From: Leucocoprinus leucothites
Lineage: Eukaryota; Basidiomycota; Agaricomycetes; Agaricales; Agaricaceae
Length of the DNA stretch: 64,000 nucleotides
NCBI GenBank assembly: GCA_013368445.1
Contig: JAACJO010000024.1
Coordinates: forward strand, 62,001 to 126,000
Reading direction: 5' to 3'
A program made the translations under genes and the position numbers. Below, piece by piece: positions 46,084 to 58,169 of this stretch; positions within the stretch are counted from its first letter, which is position 1, and every line of letters starts with the position of its first letter. Under the pieces are notes generated by a model that did not search any database, was not told the DNA's origin, and worked only from the letters and a program-made list of their open reading frames with translations.

Positions 46084-48980
46084 TTAAGAGAGATTGTGCT
46101 GGGTTTTATACTCTTGAATTATTTCTTTTGAATTTTCAAGATTTTTCTCTGGTTCCCATGAGTCTTCAGTAGACCTGTATCCTTTCCAGTAGATTAGGTA
46201 TTCTATTTTTGTTCCTGAGTGTAGTCTGCAAGTTCTGTTATTTAGGACTGCTTCAACTTTGTATTGTTCTTCTCCTGAGACAAGAACAGGTGGTGGTTTA
46301 GGGCTGTGTTTTCCATAAATGTTGTTCTCAGTTACTGGCATGAGAAGTGAAGTGTGGGACTTGTTGTGAATTTTCCACTTTGGTGGTAGTTTGAGTTCAT
46401 AGTTGACTGGAGAGGTTTTTCTAATAATAGTAAATAGACCTTCTCTTCTTTGATTGAGCTTCTTAGAAGCATAGGGCAAAGGGAGATTTCGGTTATCTAA
46501 CCAAACTTGGTCTCCTACTTTGAATGGTGTCCATGGTTGGTTCTTTTGTTGAGCCATCATGAGACATGTTTGTTCATGTGCCTCTAGAGCTGCTTCTCAA
46601 ACTTGTTCTAAGAATAAGAACTTCTCATTGATAGAAGGTGTGTCTGTTTCTTTATCTGAGATGAACACTTGTGGGTTATATCCTAGTATTAATTCATATG
46701 GTGAGTGTTTTCTTCCAGAATGGGGTTTCATATTGTGTACAAATTCAATCATTGGAAGTGCTTATTTCCATATAGTTGGATTTTGTGATATATAAACTGC
46801 TAAGTAAAACTTGATTTCTTGGTTGTACCTTTCAGTAATACTGTCTGTCTGTGGATGATATGCTGTAGACAGAGCTCATGTGATATTGAGTTTTTCATAT
46901 AGTTTTTGCATTGATTTAGCAGCAAATTGTGGATCTTGATCTGAGATGATTTTGTTGGGTGTTCTGTATTTTGAAAATACTTTGTCAATAAGAATTTCAG
47001 CAATGCCATCAGCATTTACTGTCTTCTTTGTTGGAGTTAGGATTATCCCTTTTGTAAGTCCATGGTCCACTATGGACAATATACAATCATATCCGTTGTC
47101 AGGTGGTAGATCTGTGATAAGATCCATGGATATTTGTGAAAAGGGCCTTGTGGAAGAAGGGCCTTTAATTGGTTGCATTGGTAGTTTAACCAGATGACAG
47201 GTGATTTTGTACTGTTGACAAATAGGGCATCCTTTCACATAGTTCTGAACATATGTGTTCATTCCAGGCCAGTAAACTAATTTGGATAGTTTATGGAACA
47301 TTTCAGCTGTTCCTGGGTGTTCTGATGTCTTGTAATCATGTACACATTGTAGGGGTCTTCTTTTTAGTTCAGCATCTTCAGGTATCACATGTCTTCCCTG
47401 ATATTTATAAATGCCATTGTCTTCTGTAAATCTTTCAGATGGGCTGATCTTTGCTTGTTTATTTTTAATTTCTTCTTTAATTTCCTCAGAAAGGAAGTTA
47501 ATGAATTTTTCTGATGGTATTGCAATGAGATCTTCATTATCCTTTCCTTCTGGAACTGGGTCTGGTCTTCTACTCAATGCATCAGCAAGAGTATTTTTGT
47601 TACCAGCCAAGTGCTTTATGGAGTAATAGAAGCATGTCATGTATAGCATCCATCTGGCTTGTCTTTGATTTAATTGTTGTGGTTCTTGCTATCTGGTGAG
47701 GTTCTTGTGATCAGACCATATGATGATAGGGTGTGCTGATCCTTTGAGGTAGTGTTGCCATTCCTTTAGTGCTCTAATAATAGCAAGGAATTCTTGGTCA
47801 GACACATGATAGTTTCGTTCTGCAGGGTTAAGGGTTCATGAATAATAAGCCATGGGGTGCTTATCTCCATTTGAATCTCTTTGGAGTAGCACTGCACCTG
47901 TAGCAAATGCAGAAGTATCACATTCAATTTCAAATGGCTTTGATTTGTCAACTATTTGAAGTATAGGTTGCTTAAGGAATTGTTCCTTGAGCTTCTCAAA
48001 GCTTTTTTGTGCTTCTGGGTTCTATTTGAATTTTGTTGTTTTGTGAAGCAATGCATTTAGTAGTTGTGTGATAGCTGAGAAGTTGTGGATAAATTTTCTG
48101 TAGAAGTTACAGAAATAAATGAATTGTTGGATATGGATATTTCGGACAGACTTGGGTACAGGCCAATCCTGTATACCCTTTAGTTTGACTGGGTCCATCT
48201 TGATAGAGTCAGGAGTTATGATAACTCCAAGATACTCTAGACATTGCTTCTCAAATTCGCATTTCTCAGTCTTTAAATACAACTCATTTTCTTGTAGAAT
48301 TTTCAAGACTTGTTTAGTAAGTCATTTGAGTTGTTCTTTTGTTTTCACATGGATAAGGATGTCATCCATGTAGACAATAACTCCACCTTTCTCAGTAAGG
48401 TCTTTAAAGATGTGATCCATCATGGATTGGAAAGTAGCAGGGGAATTTGTCACTCCAAAGAATATGACTGTGGGTTTATATAACCCATTAGAAGTGCGGA
48501 ATGCCACTTTCCATTCATGTCCTTCATGGATTCAGACATTATTATATCCTAGTCAGACATCTAACTTGGTAAACCAATTAGATCCTTTGAGTTTATCCAA
48601 AGTTGTGATATACTTGGTATAGGATGAGCATTCTTTATTATATTCTTGTTAAGGAATGGATAGTCTTGACATGGGCATAAGTCTCCTTTCTTTCCTACAA
48701 AGAAGAAAGAAGAGGCCATAGGTGATTTGGATTTCTAAATATATCCCTTTTGTAGGTTTTTGGAAATAAACTTGTCAAGTTCAGTTCTCTCCTGGGGTGT
48801 CAGGTGATAAACTGGCATGCATTTGGGTTCAAATTCAGGTATTGTCTCTATTTTGTGATCCCAAGGACGTCTGGGTGGTAATTTCTCAGATTTGTCTTTA
48901 TTGATGACTTTGAGAAACTGATAAAATTTCTTTGGTACAGCTTTCACAGGGTCAGATTTCTGTTTAAGTTTAGTAGCCAA
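46084..48980 (-). pseudogene. Chromovirus 2 Pol: RT, RNase H, integrase, chromodomain
   Basis: Minus strand. The RT start LPPRRPWDHKIE is at about 48870 and YMDD at 48361-48372 (VYMDDILIH), within FFGVTNSPATFQ. RNase H lies between about 47990 and 47650. The integrase zinc finger is H-x6-H ... C-x2-C (GCPICQQYK, about 47220). The core has SMDLITDLP (about 47120) and SDQDPQFAA (about 46930). The chromodomain at 46266-46090 contains YLIYWKGYRSTEDSWEPE. Stops separate most domains, so no full protein can be made. Sequence and LTRs differ clearly from chromovirus 1, so this is a second lineage. Confidence 0.88.
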
Positions 48981-49310
48981 GTTGTGAAGTTATTGTAATG
49001 TGTTAGACTTCACATTGATTTCATAATACAACTGATTGATGGAATCAGTTTTTGTTTTGGTTAATTTAATTGTGTGAGAGTTTTCATTTTGCCAATATAA
49101 TAACAGTTTCTGCCAATCAACATCAGAGTTAAATCTCTTTAACCATGTGATTCCTAAGAATAGTTGATTTGATCCAAGTTTGACTATTCTTGGAGAGATC
49201 ATTATAATCTTGTTGTTCACTTCTATTTTTAATTTTGTATAGTGAGTACAACTTCCTGATAGTTTTTGTGTTCTGTCAGTGTTATGGATTTTGATTGCCT
49301 TTTTCATTTT

Positions 49311-51804
49311 TCATTTTGGCAAGTTGTAAGTATTGACTAGTTGTGGGTTGATAAATTCTCCACTAGCTCCTGAATTAAGTAGTGCTTGTAGGTTGTGTTT
49401 TGCTCTAGTTGTATAGAGCACTATTGGTACATGTACTGTTAATCCTTTGTTTGATTGAAGATTGATGACATCTATCTGATCTTCATGAGTACTCAAAAAC
49501 TTTCATTTGAGTATTCTTAAAACAGATCATCTTCATCACTAGCTTGATCTATTTCATAGACCATGGTGTTGGGATCTTTCCTTTTAGGTTTGAAATGTCT
49601 ATGATTCCCTTGTTTCAGTTTGGACTGGGACTTCTGTGTCTACTTTGATCCCATGTTTGTCTTTTCTGTTGACTTAAACCAAACCTTCCTTGCCAGACAA
49701 GATTTAGCGAAATGTCCTTTCTTGTGGTAGAAGAAGCATTCTCCTCTCTTGAGTGCAATTCTCTGCTTGTCAGTGAGAACATTATTGATGATGTGGGAGT
49801 ATAATGAACCATAGACATCTCTGTCTGTATTGCTTGGTCCTTCATTGTATGTTTGGTTGATGTCTTCTCCTTTACTCTCCTCTTCTTCAGGATTATCATC
49901 ATCCTCTGTGCCAAGTTTGTATATACCTCCATCGTCTGCTTCCTGATCATCTTCAACTGATAATCAGTATATGCCTCTTGATATTCTGTCAATATCCATG
50001 TCCCACTTGGATCATCTGGGTCTAGATATGGGTTGACTATAGATGTCATTATATCATGGTTGGGACCTGTGTTGTCTACTATTCTTTTTGGTCTTTCTTG
50101 ATCTGTTTGAAGATCCTGAATTAGAATTTCCAATGCAGTATCTCCTCTGTTCTTGGACAACTTTGTATGCCTGTCTTGCGGCAGTTTTCCACTGTGTGAG
50201 AGTTTGGGGGTCAGCTCAAATTGCTTCAAATCTGATATCATTGTTGAGTCCTTTGGCAAAGTAGGATCAGAGAGAAGTGCTGTCAGTAAGTCCTGCATGT
50301 GAGGCAAGGACAGAAAAATTGGTGATGTATTCTTTGATGTATTTGCCCCATTGTCTATAATAGTGGAGCTCTCTTTCAGCCTCAAAGCTCTGTTGTGTTG
50401 GAGTGAATGACTGTTTGAGTGCATTCTTGAACTGGTCAAAGGTGTGTGGGACATGTCCTGCTTGTCTAGCTGCATCTGCTTGACTAGTTCTGTAATTCTG
50501 TTGCTATAACTTGGCAGCTCCATTGAGTAATCCAAGGGTGTAGTTGATTCTTGCTTGGTCATCTGTGATACCATATGAGTCAAAGTAGAGTTCAACTTTG
50601 GCCATCCATGGTCTGTAGTAGCTGGGGTTGCCATCAAACCTGTTGGGCTTTAGGTACTTGAGCTGGAATCCTGCTTGAGGTTGTGCCATGTTTAAGTTTG
50701 GCGGGAGGTTTGGATTAGGATTTAGTGGTCCTCCTCCTGGTCCTCCTGGTCCTCCTAGTCCTCCTGGTCCTCCTGGGCCTCCAGACAGATTACCTCCAGG
50801 ACTTGGTGGTCCTCCTTGTGGTCTTGGTGGTGGTGGTGGTGTGGGGCTTCTTTGATTTGAAGAACCTCCTGTGTTGGTGACAGCTGCCTTTGCTTTCTCT
50901 TTTGTTTGGGTGTTAGTAGGTACAGTGATAGTGGTACTGGCTGTAGCAATGTTGGGATTGGTTGCTGGTAAGGTACTGGTACTAGCAATACCAGTGAGGG
51001 AATTGGTAAAGCTAAAGGGGATAGGGTTCATAATGGGACTGAGGAACCTTGGGCTATGTCCAAAGACTGGGCTCGAGGTATAAGAAGAGGGTCTATTAAC
51101 TCTAGGCTTCTCTGGGGATTTGAGTTTGAGGTTATCAATTGCCCTTGTGAGTGCTTCTGCTTCCTCTTCTGTTTGATTTCCTTCAGATTCCTGTTGGCTT
51201 CTATTTCCACTGTCTGTTCCTTCTTCATCTTCTTTGTTGTCTTCATCAGATTCAGATTCCTCTGAGCTTGGAGTGTTAACTCAGGGCTCTGAATTATTTT
51301 CTTGAGAGGTTTCTCCAATTCTTGGGGTTGCCTCAACAATTGGTTCAATGGCCCTGCTGGATTCTGCAGGGGTATCTGGGATGTGGAAGGGTTGTTCTGA
51401 GGGATTTCTTTTGATTTTCCCTTGGAACTGTCTTGAGGTAAATGAGTCAAGTCTTTCTGGATCAGCTCCTTGTGTGACTTGTTCTTTGACTGCTTCAACA
51501 AGTTGCTTTCTGTGGTACTTTTGGAATTCTCATAGAACTGTATATTCAGCCTTGGCAGGGATGTAATAGATGTCTTTTCCTTTGTTGTAGTAGAGCTTTT
51601 TGGTTTCTTTGCTCTTCCAGACTCTGTATTTCTCTGATTCACTGAAGATTGAATTGTAGGCTGATTTGGGAAAACATTCTCTAAGAAACTGTTCTTCATC
51701 CATTGTGGATCGTGACTATGGGTGCCTAAGGAGACACCTGGTATGGTCTTAAATGGAAGATTGTTCTTGAGACAATTATCACACTTGCAGTTTGATTCTG
51801 CCAT
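49311..51804 (-). pseudogene. Chromovirus 2 Gag and protease
   Basis: Minus strand. The frame from 51804 (MAESNCKCDNCLKNN) is Gln/Ser/Lys-rich for 258 codons. After a frame change comes a Pro/Gly repeat region (51031-50690). Then a gypsy Gag core follows (LKPNRFDGNPSYYRPWM at about 50640; FKNALKQSF at about 50420). The zinc knuckle near 49740-49700 reads C-x2-Y-x4-H-x4-C, the second Cys having become Tyr. The protease at about 49390-49340 has LLNSGASGEF, where the catalytic Asp of DSGA is Asn (codon at 49374-49376). Both changes are single G to A steps and would inactivate the proteins. Confidence 0.75.
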
Positions 51805-52270
51805 GATTGGAAAATTAGTTTATAGTTACTTTGGACTCATCTTTATAGTCGCTTGGACTGTGTATTTATAGTCTCTTAAGACTTTCAACAGATAAACTGT
51901 CTTCTGAGTATTTACCCTCAGGTCTGGTATTCTTCAGAGATATACCTAATCTTTTGGCAGATTTCTCTCTTCCAAGTATCTACCCTTGGGTCTGGTATCT
52001 TATTTGAGATTTAGGTACAATAACCTTAGCTCTCACTAGCCTCCAAATGTTTTAAGAGTGTGGGTAATCACTCAGATCAATAAGAGTGATCCTCAACTAT
52101 TCCACTAGTTGGCAATGTATGTTGACCCTCTCTTTGTTGTTATGCACAATAGTTTTGGGACAGCTTGTGTGATAACTGTGATAACCCAAATCGACAGTGT
52201 TTGAAACATTGTTGGGTTACTGGGCAAAGTAACAGCTCTGTGTTAACAGAGAAGGATCATTTCTACTTAA

Positions 52271-53506
52271 TGTTATGGTGACACTGGCCCAATTCTAAGC
52301 TGGTATAATAAGTATCAACTTGATCTTATCAAAGGGGACTCCTTCTTGGTAAGCAACAAAGTCATTTACAAAGTCAGAGTTATAATACAGCAATTATAAG
52401 AGTAAAGACTTTAGTAATTGAGATCTTAGAGCTTAAGTTCAATTCAACTTTGTGTAGATAAAGGCTCATATTGAGTCTCCACCTAACCAAGTAGAAATAA
52501 TGTTTCTCCTTGGTAGATGTCAACAACTTATATATGATACAAGTCTGTATCTATTATTAACTAGGGTCAAAGGCTTCTAATGAAAGAAGAGAAGCATACA
52601 GCTTTCTTAACACTAATTAAACTATATAAGACGTGATCTGTCAAAGAAGCTTTAGAAGTTCTTCTAAAGAAGTTCTTCTTTGATCATCTGACTAGATCAC
52701 AAGATAGTCCAAATATAGCACAGTTATATTTAACAATCATATGTCATCAAAATGTAAACAAAACTAAACAAGTCATAATAAACTAAGAAATACAAGAACA
52801 AATAAGATGAAAACATAATTGTGATATTACTTAAGTATGTTAAGAACTAGGTTACTAAGGACGGGGAACAGAGCCAATGTTCAAGACCGGGTGTCTAAGA
52901 CAGGGGAACAGAGATGACTGATCCAGTTGATGAACACGGGAGTAGGTCTTGGCCTCAACTTATGTGTTGTGCCACTACTGACACTAACCCGGATTTCAGA
53001 GATGGATAGAGACAGGAGGGCGAGGAGAGAGTAGAGGTCAGACAAGGTAGTAACACGTGACTTAGTCGATTATCAGACTGAGGAATACAGTACAAGTTCG
53101 ACTACTTATATACAAGGCAGCGGATAGGGTCGGATAGCAAGAAACAAAGACATAACAGAAAAAGGATAAGAGGATAATAAGCGTCCGACATTTCGGAAAG
53201 GCTAGAAGAATAATAATATCCGACATCGGAAGAAGACTAGAAATGACAAGAGGAATGAAATATGACATGACGTGAGAAAGTCCAAACACAATGCGCCAGA
53301 AGCCAAAGGGTAAAGAAGAAGAGTGGAGTGAATGGAGTGGAAGCAAGCCGAAGCGATAGGATGGGAGAACAGGATGCGTAAAAGATTCTAAGTTGAGAAA
53401 TTGTCAGCCAGGCCGGTAGTAAGGATCGGGTTGTGACAAAGTAAAGCTAATATTGACTTTGTATTGTATAGGAAACAAATGCTAGATATAATCAATATAC
53501 ATAACA
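52271..53506 (-). repeat. Chromovirus 2 LTR (5' LTR), interrupted
   Basis: Parts 52271-52837 and 53439-53506 together make one family C LTR. They are separated by a solo LTR of family B with its own target duplication. Confidence 0.88.
52833..53443 (-). repeat. Nested solo LTR, family B, with AAGTA target duplication
   Basis: 52838-53438 (601 bp), TGTTAAGAACTAGG...GGTTGTGACA. It is related to the chromovirus 1 LTRs (shared GGCCTCAACTTATGTGTTGTG, then GATTATCAGACTGAGGAA) but distinct. Perfect AAGTA repeats lie at 52833-52837 and 53439-53443. It keeps many CpGs, unlike the LTR around it, so it is the younger insertion. Confidence 0.92.
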
Positions 53507-53699
53507 TCAACTGAAGGGCCATCAAATAATTTATTGTTCCTTTGTTCACTCATCTGAGAATCCCCAGATGATTAAAGATATTTATGATTATTTGTTGCTA
53601 ACAAATCATGAAAATACAAAGCTATGTTTGGACCACTTTGCTGATGTTGAACTCAGGCCATCTATGTCACTATTTCCAATATCACTTCCCCACCTCTTG
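53507..53699. other. 3' flank of NACHT-2
   Basis: From about 53645 the sequence matches the NACHT-1 3' flank (CATCTATGTCACTAT... versus CTATCTATGTCACTAT). The first 140 bp are unassigned. Confidence 0.5.
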
Positions 53700-56081
53700 T
53701 CACAAATTGTGATCTCTGTGCCATTGAGCACCACATAAACATTTACCTTTTAGTGGCTGAGGTAAAGTGATTAGAATATTCAGGGCAATAATAAGGCAAG
53801 CAAGTCTTACATTTTGATTTTTCCCAAGTCGAAACATACTGCCTGACTGGCAAGGGAGTGTTTCATTCACCCCATGCCCCAAAATCCAGACATTCCTAGT
53901 TTTTGTGCACCCTGGGATTGGACACTTGGCATTTCGAATGATCTTGTCACGAAATACAGCTGGGAGCTGCAAACACCAGCTATATGAATGATAATCCAAG
54001 GAAACAAATGGGAATTTAAACTTACATTATTTCTTACTGAGGAACCATGAATGTGCCGCCCATTCTCTGCCAACCTGAGCATTTTCCCAAAGGGAAGTTT
54101 TGCAAGAGACATAGTAGCCTGGGAATCAAGTGGATGCTCAGATACTTCACAAAGTCTCCAAAACAAATACAAAACATATTCATAGTGTTTGAGACGCAAT
54201 ACTCCTTCTGGAAGAACAGGACCTGAGGGAAACACAATATGCAAGGAATCTGTGAGTGACATATAGTCAGAGCAAGAAACACTAGGGGGTTCGGGAAATA
54301 CAGTACCTGTACTGCAAGAGCAGACTTCATACAGCCACTCCAGAAGCTCCCGTCGCCACCTGATCAAGAAGTTGCTGTGAATACATAGCTCCTTGGAACG
54401 CTGGGGATCCTTCATGAAATCAAGGAATGATGTGTGGTAGAATTTTATGTCCATAGATTTAAGACCAGAGCCTCGGAGCTCCATGACTGACTGGATGGAA
54501 GCACAGGCGCGGCGGAGCTGCTCTTCAGAAAGGCAGAGGATGCTGGCAATTTTGGCGGGTTGCCTAGTTGTGGTAGAATAAATCAGGAGAATCTTTCGGA
54601 CTGTTGTCATAAGCTTTGGCGGGATTCGCTGCATGATCAGGGTATAGAAAAAATCCATCTCCGCCAGCGGATTGTCCATCCCAACCTTAGAAGAAATGTC
54701 CTTTGCATACTCGAGCACAATGTGCAGCTGGTCATTAGGGCCATAAGAGTTCTCGTCCTTGATGAAACGAACCATAGTGGACACATAGATCCAAAGTCCA
54801 GCACCACGTTCAACAAGGAGGGCAAGGGCTTCCTCCGATGGCCACGACTCAGGAAGGTCGTGATCCTCGCGGATCTTCTTGAACTCATCGGTCAGGTATA
54901 ATAAGATCTTGTGATCAATATCGCGGGATACTGGAAGTTCGATGCGAGAGCAAAAGGGAGATACAGTGGTGGAATTCATGGTCCGGGTGATAGGGTCTTC
55001 AGGGCGGCTGGTGATGAACCAGCGAAACGGCGTTGTGCGATTGTGAGCGGAAGCTGCGATGATCCTGATAATCTCACACTGCCCTGCTGTTCCATGGCAC
55101 TCATCTAGTCCGTCGATGATCACAACATGTCCATGAAGACTGCTCCCTACAGTGCCAACCTCACGAAGGGGATGAACGAGCAAGTTTTCAAACTGTGCTG
55201 GCAGTGATGTCGTCGCGAGAGCAGGGTCTTCAACTATGAGCTTGTCAACGATTTCCCGGAATGGAGGGCATTTGGTAGCAACTTGATACGCGATGGAGGT
55301 AAAGACGCGTTGAGGGTCGTCGCGATCTACGCTTGAACGGGAGAAGAAGAGGGTGGCGGCGAGTTTGTTTATGGGCGCCAGGACCTCGGCACAGCTCTGC
55401 GCAATAGCTGACTTGCCGATGCCAAAAGGACCGCGCATCCAAAGGATCGGCTCCTTGCGATCCGACTCTCCCAGCGCCCACTTGGTGATGAGGTCAATGT
55501 AGTCATTTCGAGTGCCAAGGTGGCATCTCGGGGGAGGGTAGCGAGCGCTCGAGTTGTAGAATGCATCTGGCATTGAGTAGTCGAAGAGGTGTTTGAGGCC
55601 TATTCACCACGTGAGATTAGTGGTCCAACCCGAGGGCACTGTAGAGCTCACCAAGGCCTGCAGGAGAAGAGTCAATGAACTGAGAATGGCTGATAGTAAA
55701 GTTTTGTGCCTGGTGGAACATTCCTTGTCCATGAAAATGCGGCGGTGGTGTTAACGAGGAAGGGGTGGGTGATAGGATGGGTGGAGACGACGTAGAAGGC
55801 GTGGGGTGCAGAAGCGCTGGATCAGCAAGCACAGGAGTAGGGGTTGTAGAAGGAGGCACTGGGGTTGCAGGCTGGGAAGCGGCAGGCATGGGGATACTGG
55901 GTTGAAGGAGCGGAGTGGGAGAAGGGGTAGGAGGTGAAGAAGCAGGCTGTTCCTGTGGCAGAGGATTAACAAGTCGAACGGCTGGAGGTCGGGAAGCAGG
56001 ATCGTCGGCCTGGGTGGACTTCGTAGTGTCATCGGATGAGTAGAAGAGTTCAGCGACGAATTTGCAAAAGCGCCAGAGCAT
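53700..56081 (-). CDS. NACHT-2: intact paralogue of NACHT-1
   Basis: Exons (minus): 56081-55652, 55599-54307, 54249-54026, 53966-53811, 53756-53700; 719 residues with no stop or frameshift. Exon 2 and exon 4 have exactly the NACHT-1 lengths (1293 and 156 nt). Introns are 52, 57, 59 and 54 nt. The Met at 56081 aligns with that of NACHT-1; a second in-frame Met lies 6 codons upstream. Order: Pro-rich region, motif F-x2-A-x2-F-x-I-x4-F at residues 122-135, C-H-L-G-T-R, P-loop GPFGIGKS, Walker B VVIIDGLDEC, FYHTSFLDFM, then tail C-x4-C and C-x-C. The last exon ends earlier than in NACHT-1 (GAQWHRDHNL). Reading through intron 2 gives a misleading 568-codon ORF. Presumed role as for NACHT-1. Confidence 0.85.
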
Positions 56082-56378
56082 TTCGAGTGGAGGGTACACA
56101 GACTAGTGGTTGCAGGAGAGGGTGGAAGGAGGAAGACAACGAAGGGGAAAGCGAGCTGTGTACGTTGGCTGTTCCATGCGTCCACGAGGCTGATTATCGT
56201 GAGGCGCCAATCTCATCGAAGTTAGCACATGTGGTGGCCAATGATTCGATTCCTGATGGACAGAAGCACTTCCACTGGTGAGATAAGCCATGGAAGCAAG
56301 GGACGTACAAGGTGTACCGATACATTCCTACCTTGCACTCCCACAGAGATCTTTTTCTACCTCTCAGAAACCGATTTA
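56082..56378. promoter_or_regulatory. Divergent promoter interval of NACHT-2 and Utp16-like copy 2
   Basis: 297 bp, matching 8800-9095 in length and sequence (for example TGGTTGCAGGAGAGGGTGG in both). Conservation after duplication supports a regulatory role, but the recent common origin would also explain it. Confidence 0.45.
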
Positions 56379-57440
56379 ATGAGTGTTAGCAGGAGTAGAC
56401 CAGCCTTGGGCAGCTCAGCGACGTCCCGAGTCGTTGATGATGTGACAATCATCACATCACCGCAACCCAATCAAACGTCTCTCAAAATACCCTCCATTCA
56501 CCTTCCAACTCCGATTCCGACTCTGATGCCCCTGAAGCCCTACCACTCTTATCTTCGAGGAAAACTGTTCACTAACGAAACGCTCAAATTGGCAAGGTAG
56601 AAGGTAGAAGCACTCGCTCGAGAAAAGACAAGGCTGAAGGACCGACAAAAAGATCTTGAATTGGAAGATCATGCTGTGAAGAACAAGAGAAAGGTTACAG
56701 AGGACGGCATCGATATGGCAGAATACCAAGCTGTTGATGATATCAAAACCAAGATTCTTCGAGCTATGCAGGATGCCAAAGGCGAAGCAAGCGCCGACGA
56801 TGAGGACGAGGATTTTATAGAATTTAAGGAGGACTCCAGTTTTGGCGGCGGCGAGATGGATGAAAACGAAATCGGGGCCGACTCAGGTGATGACGACGAA
56901 GACGAAGGGGCCGTACGAGGAACAGGACAGCGAAGGTGACGATGTGGACTCCGACACCAACTTGAAACCGATACCAGTAACGAAATCAGTTCCACCAGAA
57001 ACACCATCCAACTACCTCCCCGATGAGGTCCCCAAAGCCGACTTCTCTCGGACGCAATTCCCGCAGCCGTGTTCAAAGAAAAACGTATTCTCGCAGAAAG
57101 AGCAGAAAAAGCGGAAGCGCACCTCGTCTACACGAAAGGATGTTATCGTCGGATGTGTTTCAGTCATCCTTCACACTTGTAGACTTCTAACAATATTCCG
57201 CCCCATAGATTCAAAGTAATCCGGACGTTATCATCAACAGCAAGACTTGTATCGTCCCGAGCAGCTGTACCCTCTGCAAAGGTCAACAGTTTCCTCGATC
57301 GCGGCCTCGCTGTCAAAGGCCGAAGGTCAACTTCCGGTAAAGGCTGGGAACGCTGACCTGGTAAGCTTGTCCATGGTACCTTTCCGAACCATAGTTGATA
57401 TTTCCCTGTGAATAGCAAATATTGGGGTTCTACGACGAAA
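56379..57440 (+). pseudogene. Decayed Utp16/Bud21-like gene, copy 2
   Basis: ATG 56379, then the Ser-Asp/APEAL motif in a shifted frame, a TAA near 56573 and a good open stretch 56661-56939 (IDMAEYQ, FKEDSSFGGGEMDENEIG). A small deletion near 56905 then shifts the frame. The intron at about 57154-57209 and the FLDRGLAVKG...KGWER ending are kept, but a stop follows WER. Copy 1 has different lesions, so each copy decayed separately. Assignment as tentative as for copy 1. Confidence 0.5.
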
Positions 57441-58165
57441 TGGACCGGTAGCGCATTTTGTTCGCGGAGTCGTTAAAAGTATACTTGTTTTTACCGGGCA
57501 TTTATCCATGTCAGATCCCTCTCAGACGAGTAATTATAATAGCCTGAAATCGATGTATTATCCTCCACTTAGAAACCTGCGTATCGAGTATCAGCACACA
57601 CTAGGTTAATACTGAGCGAACATTTATTATCCAGGATCCCGATATCCACCCCCAACCAGCCACCTGCATCCCATATTGCTCAATCGACTCACGCGCGCCA
57701 CAGTCCTCGCAGCCTCGGTTCGAAAACCACCTCAAACGACGTTGAATGAGCACTCGCATTCTCCGTAAACACATATTTAGAAATGCGCAGGATCCATATG
57801 AACACTAAACACCGATTGAAACAACACCGTAGTGAAAGATGCGGATGTCCGGCCCGAGCGAATATTTGAGGGCTCATCGGAGGAACGAGAGATGAAAAAA
57901 TAAATACTCATGCAGTCACCACGGGGGGAGGTGTGGGTGCTGGCATCTCTACGCGTGGAGGCAGGAGAGCGTATTGAGTTGGATTCGCCGGCCATGGTTT
58001 ATGAAAGAGGGGCGGGAGCAGTCCAATATTCAGCATATAGACGCAGTCTAGGTTATTTTGGGCGTACAATTCAGGTAAGGTGAAATTTTTCCTTTTGACA
58101 TGGACGATTGAGATGCGAGCAGCTGAAGCATTTACATGGGGATCCGTGCAAATGAGAAGCTCGGT
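57441..58165. other. Flank of block 2; contains the empty site equivalent to the copia insertion
   Basis: Matches 10165-10580 joined directly to 16993-17315. No LTR sequence lies at the junction (about 57835-57860), so this copy never received the copia element. No gene seen. Confidence 0.65.
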
Positions 58166-58169
58166 TTTT

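Larger units (their letters stand above)
44018..53506 (-). mobile_element. Ty3/gypsy chromovirus 2 with an extra 3' ORF and a nested solo LTR
   Basis: LTRs lie at 44018-44668 (651 bp) and 52271-53506, the latter about 630 bp without the nested LTR. The minus-strand coding order is Gag, protease, reverse transcriptase, RNase H, integrase, chromodomain, extra ORF. The minus-strand polypurine tract AGGAAAGGAATAA adjoins the 3' LTR at 44669. The flanks do not match: ATGGA on the left, TCAAC on the right. The left flank is the middle of NACHT-3 and the right flank leads into the 3' side of NACHT-2. Recombination or deletion after insertion is therefore likely. Stops and frameshifts are frequent. 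Confidence 0.85.

Noticed and set aside
53867..55573. 568-codon NACHT ORF as the gene model
   Set aside because: It reads through introns 2 and 3 and stops inside exon 4; the spliced model has conserved junctions and the conserved Cys tail.
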